From the NCBI GenBank assembly GCA_026416715.1, contig JAOAEQ010000004.1, positions 74,956-138,955 on the forward strand: a stretch of 64,000 nt of DNA, read 5' to 3'. Positions 50,768 through 59,348 of this stretch are shown here, piece after piece. The notes below the pieces were generated by a model. That model was given only the letters and a program-made list of their open reading frames with translations. It had not been told where the DNA came from and did not search any database. Within the stretch, counting starts at the first letter, position 1; each line of letters starts with the position of its first letter. This stretch comes from a bacterium. GTDB lineage: Bacteria; UBP4; UBA4092; JAOAEQ01. The position numbers were made by a program, and so were the translations under genes.

Positions 50768-51151
50768 CTATTTTTTATATACTTTCTTCTCATCAAACAC
50801 TTTTTCGCCGCATTCAACGCAGGTATCTTTCTCTACTTTCCGGAAAAAACAGGAACGATATCCGGTATGACATGCACCACCGATTTGTTCGACTTTAATC
50901 AAAACCGCATCGCCATCGCAATCGATATATACCTCTTTCACTTTCTGAATATGCCCAGAAGTTTCTCCTTTCCGCCATAGTTTCTGCCGTGACCGGCTGT
51001 AAAAACAAGTCTTACCATCCGTTAAAGTTTCAACTAGCGCTTCTTGATTCATATATGCAACCATTAAAACTTCATTATTATTCGCATCTTGAATGATAAC
51101 GCACACCAACCCTTTTTCATCAAACTTGATTTGATTAAGTATTTCTTTCAT
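50768..51151 (-). CDS. hisI: Phosphoribosyl-AMP cyclohydrolase
   Basis: 127 residues from the ATG at 51151 ([15 protein letters not shown]); an upstream in-frame codon adds a non-conserved tail. Metal-binding motif [15 protein letters not shown] and zinc ligands in [13 protein letters not shown] are present, with [16 protein letters not shown]. There is no HisE domain, so this is the monofunctional cyclohydrolase of step 3 of histidine synthesis. It lies between hisF and trpE. Confidence 0.96.
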   Translation of the reverse strand: MKEILNQIKFDEKGLVCVIIQDANNNEVLMVAYMNQEALVETLTDGKTCFYSRSRQKLWRKGETSGHIQKVKEVYIDCDGDAVLIKVEQIGGACHTGYRSCFFRKVEKDTCVECGEKVFDEKKVYKK

Positions 51152-51243
51152 ATAGTATGTAGTCAAGAGAAATTGGTTTGAATTAACCGGAATCAAAATA
51201 TTCTTGGTAACTCTTCACTCTCTTAGTCTTGACCTTATCGGAA

Positions 51244-52008
51244 TTATAATCGTATCGGGACACCTTTCTGTTTAAGATATTCTTTCGCTTCGCGAATCGT
51301 ATAAGTCCGATAATGGAAAATTGATGCCGCTAAAACCGCATCCGCTTTCCCAATGGTTAACCCTTCATAGAGATGGTCTAACGTTCCGACCCCACCGGAA
51401 GCGATGATGGGGATATTCGTTGCTTCAGCAATCGCTGCGGTTAACTCTAAATCATAGCCATCTTGCGTACCATCTCGATCCATACTAGTTAATAAGATTT
51501 CGCCAGCACCATATTTTTCAACCTGTTGTGCCCATTCGATAGCATCGAGTCCAGTCGGTGTTCTCCCTCCATGGATATATACTTCCCAGGAAAGAGGGCT
51601 GGTCTTCTTTCGTTTCGCATCGATTGCTACGACAATACATTGCGCTCCGAATCGGTCAGATGCAGCTTTAACAAACTCCGGATTTTCGACTGCTGCAGTG
51701 TTGATTGAAACCTTATCCGCTCCGGCTTTAAGTAGGTTTCGAATATCATCTATAGTTCGAATTCCACCGCCGACGGTTACCGGCATAAACGCGACTTCTG
51801 CTGTCCGATAGACCACATCGAGCATAATATTCCGCTTCTCATACGATGCGGTGATATCCAGGAACACCAATTCATCCGCACCTTCTTCATCATAGATATG
51901 CGCGACTTCTACCGGGTCACCGGCATCACGGAGATTCAGGAAATTGACTCCTTTAACCACCCGGCCATCTTTAACATCTAAACAGGGAATAATCCGTTTC
52001 GCTAACAT
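51244..52008 (-). CDS. hisF: Imidazole glycerol phosphate synthase, cyclase subunit
   Basis: 254 residues. The (beta/alpha)8 barrel starts [20 protein letters not shown] with catalytic Asp11, and the second catalytic Asp lies in [10 protein letters not shown]. Also [29 protein letters not shown] and [13 protein letters not shown]. Works with HisH, which is not in the window. First visible gene of the his-trp supercluster. Confidence 0.97.
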   Translation of the reverse strand: MLAKRIIPCLDVKDGRVVKGVNFLNLRDAGDPVEVAHIYDEEGADELVFLDITASYEKRNIMLDVVYRTAEVAFMPVTVGGGIRTIDDIRNLLKAGADKVSINTAAVENPEFVKAASDRFGAQCIVVAIDAKRKKTSPLSWEVYIHGGRTPTGLDAIEWAQQVEKYGAGEILLTSMDRDGTQDGYDLELTAAIAEATNIPIIASGGVGTLDHLYEGLTIGKADAVLAASIFHYRTYTIREAKEYLKQKGVPIRL

Positions 52009-52012
52009 ATAT

Positions 52013-52065
52013 AACCACAGAGTACACAGATTCTATAATATAGATTACAGCGATTCAATCTGTGT
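52013..52065. repeat. CACAGAG-family repeat upstream of hisF
   Basis: AACCACAG begins at 52013. ACACAGATT (52024-52032) is the inverted partner of AATCTGTGT (52057-52065), with 24 bases between. It belongs to the same short-repeat family as 50683-50767. Confidence 0.65.
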
Positions 52066-52129
52066 AGATTAAATATTGTTTATTTTAGCATAATTTAGTT
52101 ACTTCTGGTTAATCAACCGTTTATCAAGC

Positions 52130-52158
52130 TTGACAAGAGTGGGAAAGAGTTATATATT
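52130..52158 (+). promoter_or_regulatory. Sigma70 promoter for the Memo-AMMECR1 gene
   Basis: TTGACA (52130-52135) and TATATT (52153-52158) with a 17-base spacer. A GAGGAG Shine-Dalgarno precedes the ATG at 52207. Confidence 0.7.
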
Positions 52159-52206
52159 TAACCATAACAATATCAGGGATATTAAATTCATTGAGGAGTT
52201 AAACGT

Positions 52207-53763
52207 ATGCAACAAAATCAAAATCGGATGTATATACTCATTTTATTCGTTTTAATCAGTTCGAGTTTTCTTATTGCCAAAGAAACAGAAGTGTACTGGA
52301 CGAGTTCTGCTGGACGGTGGTTCCCAGCCAATGAAAAAGAATTAACTACGATGGTAAATGGATTCTTGAGCAAAGCAACAACCGCATCGTTACCTGGCGA
52401 AATAGTTGCGTTAATTTCACCCCATGCAGGATATCCCTATTCCGGTCCAATTGCCGCCTATGCTTATAAACAGATCGAAGGAAAACAGTATGATACGGTT
52501 ATCCTGCTCGGATTAGCGCATCGGTATCCGTTAACCAATGCGGCGATTTATGACCGAGGAGTTTGGCAGAGTCCGCTCGGGAAACTTGAGATTGATACCG
52601 AGTTAGCGAAAAGTATAGAAAAAGCAAATCAAACTTTAATAAAATTTAATCCAGACGCTTTCCAAGGAGAACATTCGGTTGAAAATCAGCTACCATTTCT
52701 CCAGGGGACGTTGAAGAACTTCAGAATCGTCCCGATTCTGGTTAACCGATCGGAACTCGCTGAACCGTTAGCAAAAGCTATTTTCACCGCTATCAACCAA
52801 CAGAAATCGAAAAAGATTCTTATTGTTGCGAGTACCGATTTATCCCATCTCCAATATCCGAAACTGGATGAAGCGAAAAAAACCGATGATATCGCTCTAA
52901 CGGCAATGCAGAAGCTTAATCCGAATGGATTGAACGGTATCCCTTGCGGGGAAGCGGGAGTTATGACTGCAATTATAATTGCGAAATCGCTTGGTGCGAA
53001 ACAAGGGATAGTATTAAAATACGGGAACTCGTATGAAATTACTAACGATTTATCCTGGGTAGTTGGCTATGGTGCAGTAGCGATCATCAAATCCAAAATT
53101 CAAAATCCGAAATCAAAAATAGAACAACAATCTGCAATCTGCAATCCGCAATCTGCAATATTAGATTTGTTACTCACCGCAACGAAGCAGACGACTGAAC
53201 TTAAAAAATGGGAACCTCAACTAGATGACCGTGCGCAAAAAGAACTGCTTAAACTTGCACGGAATACGCTTGAAACTTATATCCGCCATAGCAGAACCCT
53301 AGAATATAAACCGATGTATGAAGTGTTAACCGAAAATTGGGGAGCGTTTGTTACCTTGATGAAAGATGGGCAGTTACGCGGGTGTATCGGTCATTTCGGT
53401 CGAGATATGCCGTTGTATCAAGTGGTTAAAGAAATGACGATTGCTGCGGCAACGCAAGACCCGCGATTTTATCTGGTTAAAGTAGATGAATTAGCGAATA
53501 TTAAAATCAAAATATCGGTTCTCTCGGATTTAAAGCCGATTTCTGATGTGAACGAGATTATCGTTGGCAAACATGGGGTATATATCCGTTCCGGATACCG
53601 TAGCGGAACCTATCTTCCGGAAGTTGCGGTTGAACAGGGTTGGACACGCACCCAGATGCTCGAACATCTCTGCGAGCATAAAGCCGGACTACCGAAAGAT
53701 GCATGGAAAGATAAAAACACGCAGATATATATCTATACATCACAAGTTTTCGGAGAGAAATAA
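52207..53763 (+). CDS. Exported AmmeMemoRadiSam B-A fusion (Memo + AMMECR1)
   Basis: 518 residues with a signal peptide (about 8-24). Memo domain (about 28-290): H73 in SPHAGYPYSG, H105 in LGLAHRYP and H156 in GEHSVENQLPFL are the metal-site histidines, with STDLSHL and a Cys in PCGEAGVM. The AMMECR1 domain (about 330-518) has LRGCIGHFG and LPEVAVEQGWTRTQMLEHLC. The linker at about 294-318 is encoded by a dispersed DNA repeat. Memo/AMMECR1 proteins occur with a radical SAM protein (not in this window); the biochemical role is unresolved. Export across the membrane is notable. Confidence 0.9.
   Translation: MQQNQNRMYILILFVLISSSFLIAKETEVYWTSSAGRWFPANEKELTTMVNGFLSKATTASLPGEIVALISPHAGYPYSGPIAAYAYKQIEGKQYDTVILLGLAHRYPLTNAAIYDRGVWQSPLGKLEIDTELAKSIEKANQTLIKFNPDAFQGEHSVENQLPFLQGTLKNFRIVPILVNRSELAEPLAKAIFTAINQQKSKKILIVASTDLSHLQYPKLDEAKKTDDIALTAMQKLNPNGLNGIPCGEAGVMTAIIIAKSLGAKQGIVLKYGNSYEITNDLSWVVGYGAVAIIKSKIQNPKSKIEQQSAICNPQSAILDLLLTATKQTTELKKWEPQLDDRAQKELLKLARNTLETYIRHSRTLEYKPMYEVLTENWGAFVTLMKDGQLRGCIGHFGRDMPLYQVVKEMTIAAATQDPRFYLVKVDELANIKIKISVLSDLKPISDVNEIIVGKHGVYIRSGYRSGTYLPEVAVEQGWTRTQMLEHLCEHKAGLPKDAWKDKNTQIYIYTSQVFGEK
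53088..53160. repeat. Short tandem-like repeat inserted in a coding linker
   Basis: An AT-rich run of near-repeats of AAATCCAAAATTC/AAATCCG type, then of AATCTGC(A)ATCCGC type, all in frame. It encodes KSKIQNPKSKIEQQS and AICNPQSAI. Related AAATCCAAA-type runs lie at 22155-22190, 43150-43185 and 53780-53880. Confidence 0.75.
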
Positions 53764-53830
53764 TAAATCTGAATTTTTCAAAGTTCAAAATCCAAATAAA
53801 TCGTTACATCCTTAAATTATTCAATGATTG

Positions 53831-53880
53831 CTATTGATTCAAGGATTTATTTGATATTTGGGTTTTGTCATTTGGATTTG
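53831..53880. repeat. AAATCCAAA-type repeat forming the 3' end of the epimerase gene
   Basis: On the minus strand this reads as a run of CAAATCCAAATGACAAAACC-like sequence and encodes the low-complexity tail of the epimerase. It joins similar sequence in the 67-base gap to its left (53764-53830). Confidence 0.65.
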
Positions 53881-54826
53881 CTTTTTTTATCGATTCTATC
53901 TGGTTGGTTAAACCTTGTTTCAGGTCGAAAGAAGGTTGAAAACCAAGTTCGATGTTTGCTTTTGTCGTATCCGCGAGCGTATCGCGAACATCACCTTTCT
54001 GTTTCTCCTGATATACCCGTTTGCTTTTCATTCCAATAAGTTCATCGAGTAAATCTAACAAATCATTTAATGTAACCCGATGTCCGCCGCCGAGATTATA
54101 CGCTTGCCCTGGCCGACCTTTTTCCATCGCTAGAATGTTCCCGTGAATAATATCGGCGATATAGGTGAAATCCCGGGTTTGGTTCCCGTCATCATAGATG
54201 ATCACCGGTTCTTGTTTTAGCATAGCGGTGATAAATTTATGGAACGCCATATCCGGCCGCTGCCGTGGTCCGTAAACAGTAAAATACCGTAATGATACCG
54301 TTGGAATCCCAAAGTTTTTCCAATAGAGATAACAGAGATGTTCCGCCGCAAGTTTAGTTACGCCATAGGGTGAAATCGGCTGGAGGCGGTTATCTTCTTT
54401 CATCGGGAGAATATCCGTATCGCCATAGATTGAAGATGAAGAAGCATAAATCAACCGTTTTAGATTCGATGGTTGATAGGTTTTAATCGCTTCTAATAAC
54501 CGTTGGGTAGCGAGAATATTATTTTCGGTATAACTAGCGAAGGTTGTGCCCCAACTCGCACGAACGCCTGCTTGCGCCGCTTGATGGAATATATAATCTA
54601 CATCGAGTAGAGGCTGAAAATCTTCAGCTCTAACCGAAACCAAATTCGCTTCAATAAACGTAAACTGTTTTTGATTCAGCAGGTTTGCGAGGTTCCGTTC
54701 TTTAATTGCTCGTGGATAATAGTCGGTGAAACAATCAATTCCTACCACCTGGTACCCGAGTTCAACCAATTTCTCCGCAAGATGCGACCCGATAAATCCA
54801 GCTACACCGGTAATCAAGCATTTCAT
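53831..54826 (-). CDS. NAD-dependent nucleotide-sugar epimerase/dehydratase
   Basis: 331 residues from the ATG at 54826 (MKCLITGVAGFIGSHLAEKL, Rossmann GxxGxxG); a GTG six codons upstream is the alternative. Short-chain dehydrogenase catalytic S/Y/K: YASSSSIYG, then SPYGVTKLA (YxxxK). DDGNQTRDFTYIADI and YNLGGGHRVTLNDLL suggest a UDP-glucuronate/UDP-glucose 4-epimerase-type extended SDR. The last ~18 residues (NPNDKTQISNKSLNQ) are encoded by a copy of the AAATCCAAA-type repeat. Supplies sugars for cell-surface glycans. Confidence 0.9.
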   Translation of the reverse strand: MKCLITGVAGFIGSHLAEKLVELGYQVVGIDCFTDYYPRAIKERNLANLLNQKQFTFIEANLVSVRAEDFQPLLDVDYIFHQAAQAGVRASWGTTFASYTENNILATQRLLEAIKTYQPSNLKRLIYASSSSIYGDTDILPMKEDNRLQPISPYGVTKLAAEHLCYLYWKNFGIPTVSLRYFTVYGPRQRPDMAFHKFITAMLKQEPVIIYDDGNQTRDFTYIADIIHGNILAMEKGRPGQAYNLGGGHRVTLNDLLDLLDELIGMKSKRVYQEKQKGDVRDTLADTTKANIELGFQPSFDLKQGLTNQIESIKKANPNDKTQISNKSLNQ

Positions 54827-54911
54827 ATTATATAATATTGCCACGAATATCTCGAATGATAACGAAAATTCAGTATCGCTTTATTTCGCGGTCATTTATT
54901 CAATTCACGGT

Positions 54912-56222
54912 CTATGATTTTTGCATTATCGCATTGATTTTTTTCGCGGCGTTGGTCACCGTTTCTTTCGGCGACTGTTTTTTCGCCCAGAGTTTATCGA
55001 ATTCATCTTTCAGGATTCGAGATACTTCAAATCCGGAAACATACGGTGAAACCTGTTCCGTTCTCGCGATTTTCATCCCATCGAGATAAATCTGGTTCTT
55101 ATCTTCTTTCGGGAACTCGGGATTGAATAGGAATTCCGGCAGTTGCGCAACTGATATCCGGCTGGGAATCCCGTCGCCGGTTCGGGTAACGATAAGCTGG
55201 TCTTCTTTTTCCGCTAGAAATTTAACGAATCGGAACGATTCTTCCGGATGTTTAGCATTATACGGTATAACAAAACTTTTACTAAACGCATAATTCGCTG
55301 GATATTTCCCTTGCGGTAACGGCGCAATTGACCAATCTAACTCTTTCCGCTGACGATAACTCACCGTCATATATCTGCCACTAACCAACATCGCAACTTT
55401 TTCCGCAGCGAATAGGTTCATCGCACCGCCCCAATTCCCTAACGTTGCCATCTGGTTCTCTTCCGCTAACGTGGGCATCACCCGATGTTTGTACTGTAAA
55501 TCATATAAGAACTGGATACCAGCTAAGCATTCCGGAGAATCGAGCGTACATCTTTTCCCATCATCAGAATACATCTTACCACCGAATTGCCAGATTATCG
55601 GCTGGACTTCTTTCCAATAATAGACTCCGTAATGGATAACTCGACCTGTTTTCGGGTCGCGTTTCGTCAGTTTTTTTGCAGCGTCGAGCATATCATCTAA
55701 CGTCCAATGTTCGGTCGGATAGGATACTCCAGCTTCGTCAAACAATCGTTTATTATAATACAATACGAGATTCGTCATATTATCCGGTAGGCCATAGATT
55801 TTCCCGTCGTCGTAATAGATATACGGTTTCAGTTGCGGCCAGAAATCGGTCATATCAACGTTGTATTTCTGGATATACGGGGTTAAATCGAGTAACGCTT
55901 TTTTCTCGCAAAGAATCCGAAAGAAATTGATGGAATACGTGGTAAATACGTCCGGCGGTTCACCGCCAGCAATCTGGGTTAACGCTTTCTGTTCCAGCGC
56001 AACATCGCCGCCTGGATAATCTGGTTTAATCTTAATATCCGGATTCGATTTTTCAAACGCAGCTATCTGCTCTTTCCGAATCGGATTACCGTCTACCATC
56101 CAGCGCAGATAAACAACTTTCTGTCCGGATACCGTTGTCGGCTGCTGCGCGCTACAACTTAATAATATACTTAATCCACAGAGTACACTGATTAACCTTA
56201 AAGATACAATATACTTGTTCAT
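54912..56222 (-). CDS. ABC-type sugar-binding lipoprotein
   Basis: 436 residues from the ATG at 56222, which has AGGAG 6 bases upstream; a TTG two codons earlier is an alternative. The lipobox LLSC gives a diacylated Cys at about residue 22. The solute-binding family 1 fold shows AFEKSNPDIKIKPDYPGGD, GEPPDVFTTYSINFF, YGLPDNMTNLVLYYNKRLFDEAG and YAFSKSFVIPYNAKHPEESFRFVKFLAEKED. Captures sugars or oligosaccharides for an ABC importer, but no permease or ATPase gene is adjacent. It follows msrAB after 20 bases. Part of its signal peptide is encoded by a CACAGAG-type repeat. Confidence 0.9.
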   Translation of the reverse strand: MNKYIVSLRLISVLCGLSILLSCSAQQPTTVSGQKVVYLRWMVDGNPIRKEQIAAFEKSNPDIKIKPDYPGGDVALEQKALTQIAGGEPPDVFTTYSINFFRILCEKKALLDLTPYIQKYNVDMTDFWPQLKPYIYYDDGKIYGLPDNMTNLVLYYNKRLFDEAGVSYPTEHWTLDDMLDAAKKLTKRDPKTGRVIHYGVYYWKEVQPIIWQFGGKMYSDDGKRCTLDSPECLAGIQFLYDLQYKHRVMPTLAEENQMATLGNWGGAMNLFAAEKVAMLVSGRYMTVSYRQRKELDWSIAPLPQGKYPANYAFSKSFVIPYNAKHPEESFRFVKFLAEKEDQLIVTRTGDGIPSRISVAQLPEFLFNPEFPKEDKNQIYLDGMKIARTEQVSPYVSGFEVSRILKDEFDKLWAKKQSPKETVTNAAKKINAIMQKS

Positions 56223-56242
56223 ATCCAACTCCTATCAAGCGC

Positions 56243-57352
56243 CTATTTTTTCTTGTCGAATAATTGTTTATATTCGCTATATCCTTCTTTATCCAAATCT
56301 TCTTTCGGGATAAAACGTACCGCAGCGGAATTGATACAATATCGCAGTCCGGTTGGTTGCGGTCCGTCATGAAACACATGACCGAGATGGGAGTCACCAG
56401 ATTTACTCCGAACCTCAATTCGTTCCATCATGAAACTATAATCCGGTTTTTCAACAATATTGTTCTCATCTAACGGTTTACTGAAACTTGGCCAGCCACA
56501 ACCGGAATCGAATTTATCCAACGAACTAAATAGTGGTTCCCCGGTAACAATATCAACGTATATCCCGTCCCGATGTTCGTTCCAATATTCATTCTGGAAC
56601 GCAGGTTCAGTCGCATTCTCTTGCGTAACCTTATACTGCAAGGGAGTAAGTCTCTTTTTCAATTCTTCTGGTGACGGTTTATGATATGTCCGTTTGGGAT
56701 TCGTTGATGGGAGTAAACTTGTCGTTGCATCCGCCCATATCTTGTTTAAATATTCATCGCGACCGGAATGAGCGCGATACGTTTTATATCGTACCGGACA
56801 TTTCTTATAAAAATCCTGATGATATTCTTCTGCCGGATAGAATGTTGTTGCTGGAATTATTGCGGTAACGATTGGTTTTGGATACCGACCGGATTGGTTC
56901 AACTGCTGTTTCGATTGTTCTGCGAGTTTCTTCTGCTCCTCGGTATGATAGAAGATTGCGGTTCGATATTGCGGACCTCGGTCAACAAACTGACCGTTCG
57001 GATCAGTCGGGTCAATCTGCTGCCAGAAAATATCTAATAACTGCTGATATGAAACTTTTTTCGGGTCAAAGGTTATCTGCACCGCTTCATAATGTCCGGT
57101 AGTACCAGTACAAACTTCTGCATAGGTCGGATTCTTTTTGGTTCCGCCGGTATATCCTGAAACTACGGTAATCACACCATCGACCTGTTTGAACGCCGGT
57201 TCGATACACCAGAAACATCCGCCTGCAAACGTCGCATATTCGACTTGATTATTGTTACCTATCGCCATAGTATTCACCTCATAATTCTGATAGGATATTA
57301 TAATAAAAAAGACGAAAAGTATAAACCCACTAAATTTAATTCTTGATTTCAT
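56243..57352 (-). CDS. msrAB: Exported peptide methionine sulfoxide reductase MsrA-MsrB fusion
   Basis: 369 residues with an N-terminal membrane/signal segment (about 8-22). MsrA domain (about 38-190): catalytic Cys in [11 protein letters not shown], and [19 protein letters not shown]. MsrB domain (about 225-355): [20 protein letters not shown] and the catalytic Cys in [11 protein letters not shown]. The two CxxC zinc motifs of many MsrBs are absent, so it is the zinc-free form. It repairs S- and R-methionine sulfoxide in exported proteins. The neighbour downstream is the sugar-binding lipoprotein, possibly a repair client. Confidence 0.95.
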   Translation of the reverse strand: MKSRIKFSGFILFVFFIIISYQNYEVNTMAIGNNNQVEYATFAGGCFWCIEPAFKQVDGVITVVSGYTGGTKKNPTYAEVCTGTTGHYEAVQITFDPKKVSYQQLLDIFWQQIDPTDPNGQFVDRGPQYRTAIFYHTEEQKKLAEQSKQQLNQSGRYPKPIVTAIIPATTFYPAEEYHQDFYKKCPVRYKTYRAHSGRDEYLNKIWADATTSLLPSTNPKRTYHKPSPEELKKRLTPLQYKVTQENATEPAFQNEYWNEHRDGIYVDIVTGEPLFSSLDKFDSGCGWPSFSKPLDENNIVEKPDYSFMMERIEVRSKSGDSHLGHVFHDGPQPTGLRYCINSAAVRFIPKEDLDKEGYSEYKQLFDKKK

Positions 57353-57362
57353 ATCCGTATTC

Positions 57363-58178
57363 CTATCCTAACGCCACATCCAGCAGCATCATGGTAGCGA
57401 ATCCGAGCATCGCTCCGATCGTAGCGATATGCGTATTCCGTTGCATTTGCGATTCCGGAATAATCTCTTCAACGACGACATAAATCATTGCGCCAGCAGC
57501 GAATGATAATGCATAGGGAAGCAGCGGTTTTATCATCAATACCGCAGTCGCCCCAATTACCCCAGCTACCGGTTCAACGAATCCGGATAATTGACCATAC
57601 CAGAAACTTTTCAATCGGGTTAATCCTTCCCGACGTAACGGAACTGAGACTGCGGTTCCTTCCGGAAAATTCTGCAGTCCGATCCCGATTGTTAACGCTA
57701 TCGCTGCTCCGAGCGATGCTGAGGGTAGCCCAGCTGAAACTGCTCCGAACGCTACTCCAACCGCTAATCCTTCCGGAATATTATGGAGCGTTATTGCCAG
57801 AACCAACAAGATACTTCGCTGCCAGTCGGTTTTGATTCCTTCTGCCTGTTCGAGCGGAAATTCAATATGCAAATGCGGTAAAATTTTATCTACTAACCAG
57901 AGAAACGCACCGCCGAGCAGGAATCCGACGATCGCCGGCATCCAGCCGGGAACCCGCATCTGTTCCGCCATTTCGATAGCTGGCGCTAATAGCGACCAGA
58001 AACTCGCAGCAATCATAACACCAGCAGCGAACCCGAGCATACTATCTAGTATTTTCCGATTCAATGTTTTGAATAAGAATACGGAACTAGCACCGAACGC
58101 GGTGACTGACCAAGTGAATAGCGTTCCGAGTAACGTTTGCAGAACCGGATGTAAACTTTTAAACCAATCAAGAACCAT
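57363..58178 (-). CDS. ZIP family divalent metal transporter
   Basis: 271 residues from the ATG at 58178 ([14 protein letters not shown]); in-frame codons upstream are within a repeat. Eight transmembrane segments. The family-specific metal-binding helices are [20 protein letters not shown] (TM4) and [17 protein letters not shown] (TM5), and [13 protein letters not shown] (TM7) is present. Similar to the GufA/ZupT branch; probable uptake of zinc or other divalent cations. It is followed after 10 bases by msrAB, so possibly one operon (ZIP-msrAB-lipoprotein). Confidence 0.93.
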   Translation of the reverse strand: MVLDWFKSLHPVLQTLLGTLFTWSVTAFGASSVFLFKTLNRKILDSMLGFAAGVMIAASFWSLLAPAIEMAEQMRVPGWMPAIVGFLLGGAFLWLVDKILPHLHIEFPLEQAEGIKTDWQRSILLVLAITLHNIPEGLAVGVAFGAVSAGLPSASLGAAIALTIGIGLQNFPEGTAVSVPLRREGLTRLKSFWYGQLSGFVEPVAGVIGATAVLMIKPLLPYALSFAAGAMIYVVVEEIIPESQMQRNTHIATIGAMLGFATMMLLDVALG

Positions 58179-58189
58179 AAATAAATGTG

Positions 58190-58290
58190 GATTGCGAAAG
58201 CTTGCTTTCGCTTTGCATTTACCCAAGCTAGCTTAGCTAAAATCACTTGGGAATTCTTCAACAACATAGCCTGGCGAAATCTATCTAGCC
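58190..58290. repeat. Dispersed repeat upstream of the ZIP gene
   Basis: The segment 58191-58223 (ATTGCGAAAGCTTGCTTTCG and following) closely matches 59190-59221 (ACTGCGTAAGCTTGCTAGCG and following). Further right, CACTTGG and CAACATAGCCT motifs also occur at about 42165-42215, beside folC. These look like fragments of one intergenic repeat family. Confidence 0.6.
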
Positions 58291-58337
58291 GCGGCTATAT
58301 AAGTTTATTTCACTATCTGCTTACTTCGTTAATCAAT

Positions 58338-59030
58338 TTATTTTTTCCGAAATTGCGGAGTTAATATATCTTGAATCTGTTCAAACGGAAGTTCTACTTC
58401 CGGAATTCCTACAATTCGGGGTCCGACCTGATACTGCTGGAAAATGAAGATGATACTTTTATCGGTTAGCATAAACGTTTGATAATTTTTCGATATCGGC
58501 GCCGTGCCGGTATTAATCCAGTCCGATTGCGATGGTTGTAGTTTTTGCGCTAGTATCGGGCGGACAAATGCTGATATTCGAACTAAATAGTCAGTTTTGG
58601 AATTAAATATATCTGATAATGCTAATTCCTTGCCGGTTTTAAAATCATAGGTTTTCGTTACTACGAGCGTAGTTCCATGCGCGCCGCCAGTAAAGGTATA
58701 GATATCGAATCGAATACTTTTAATTCGTTCTGAGTAGTGCGTGATACGATAGGTTATCCAGAGTTCGTTCTTCCACGCGGGTGAAATCCGTTTCGGACTG
58801 ATTTGATGTTTAAAATCAGCGATAGTATTTCGGATTAGTTTCTCTATTTTTCGGTTTATGATGTTATTCGTTACGCACGGATAGGTAATATTAATGAGAT
58901 ATGTATCAGTTTTTTGGTGAATATTCTTATCCGATCGTATACATTCCGGATATGACGGTATAGCTATACTACTCCTGCTCAAGCTAGATATAAGAATGAG
59001 GATTAACGAGGTTATTTTTATTTTTACCAT
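58338..59030 (-). CDS. Secreted DUF3298/DUF4163-type protein
   Basis: 230 residues with a signal peptide (about 1-23). A DUF4163-like N-terminal part (INITYPCVTNNIINRKIEKLIRN) is followed by DUF3298 hallmarks: FTGGAHGTTLVVTKTYDFKTGKELALSDIF, then YQVGPRIVGIPEVELPFEQI. This is the extracytoplasmic domain also found in RsiV anti-sigma factors, where it binds lysozyme. Here there is no cytoplasmic or transmembrane part, so the protein is simply exported. Function unknown. Confidence 0.85.
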   Translation of the reverse strand: MVKIKITSLILILISSLSRSSIAIPSYPECIRSDKNIHQKTDTYLINITYPCVTNNIINRKIEKLIRNTIADFKHQISPKRISPAWKNELWITYRITHYSERIKSIRFDIYTFTGGAHGTTLVVTKTYDFKTGKELALSDIFNSKTDYLVRISAFVRPILAQKLQPSQSDWINTGTAPISKNYQTFMLTDKSIIFIFQQYQVGPRIVGIPEVELPFEQIQDILTPQFRKK

Positions 59031-59348
59031 AATCTTTACTGACGAAATTTTATATGAGTAACCGCTGCATCAATCGATGTAATTCCGGATTAACGACCGC
59101 TAAAACTTGGCATATCGAATGAGATTTTTAGAAATATTATAACAAAATTAGGTGAAAGGAAAATAAACTTGGAGAACGAGATTATGTTGACTGCGTAAGC
59201 TTGCTAGCGCTTTGCTTTTCCAAAGGTTACTTTGAAGTAGTATACATACGAAATCCGGGGAAGCAATCTTGTCTTTAAAAAAAAAGCGGGAGCAAGCTCC
59301 CGCAGTTTATCCTATTTAAATCTAAATAATGTAAAACAATCAATTGTT
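59031..59348. other. 318-base intergenic region with repeat copy and terminator
   Basis: No gene is seen. The region carries the second copy of the AAGCTTGCT-type repeat (59190-59221) and the peroxiredoxin terminator (59277-59303). Confidence 0.6.
59277..59303 (-). terminator. Rho-independent terminator of the peroxiredoxin gene
   Basis: GCGGGAGC (59286-59293) and GCTCCCGC (59296-59303) form an 8-bp GC-rich stem with a tight loop. A run of A at 59277-59285 gives a T-tract in minus-strand transcripts. It lies 45 bases after the peroxiredoxin stop. Confidence 0.92.

Noticed and set aside
53088-53160. CRISPR array
   Set aside because: The repeat units are short, degenerate, in frame within a gene and lack regular spacers.
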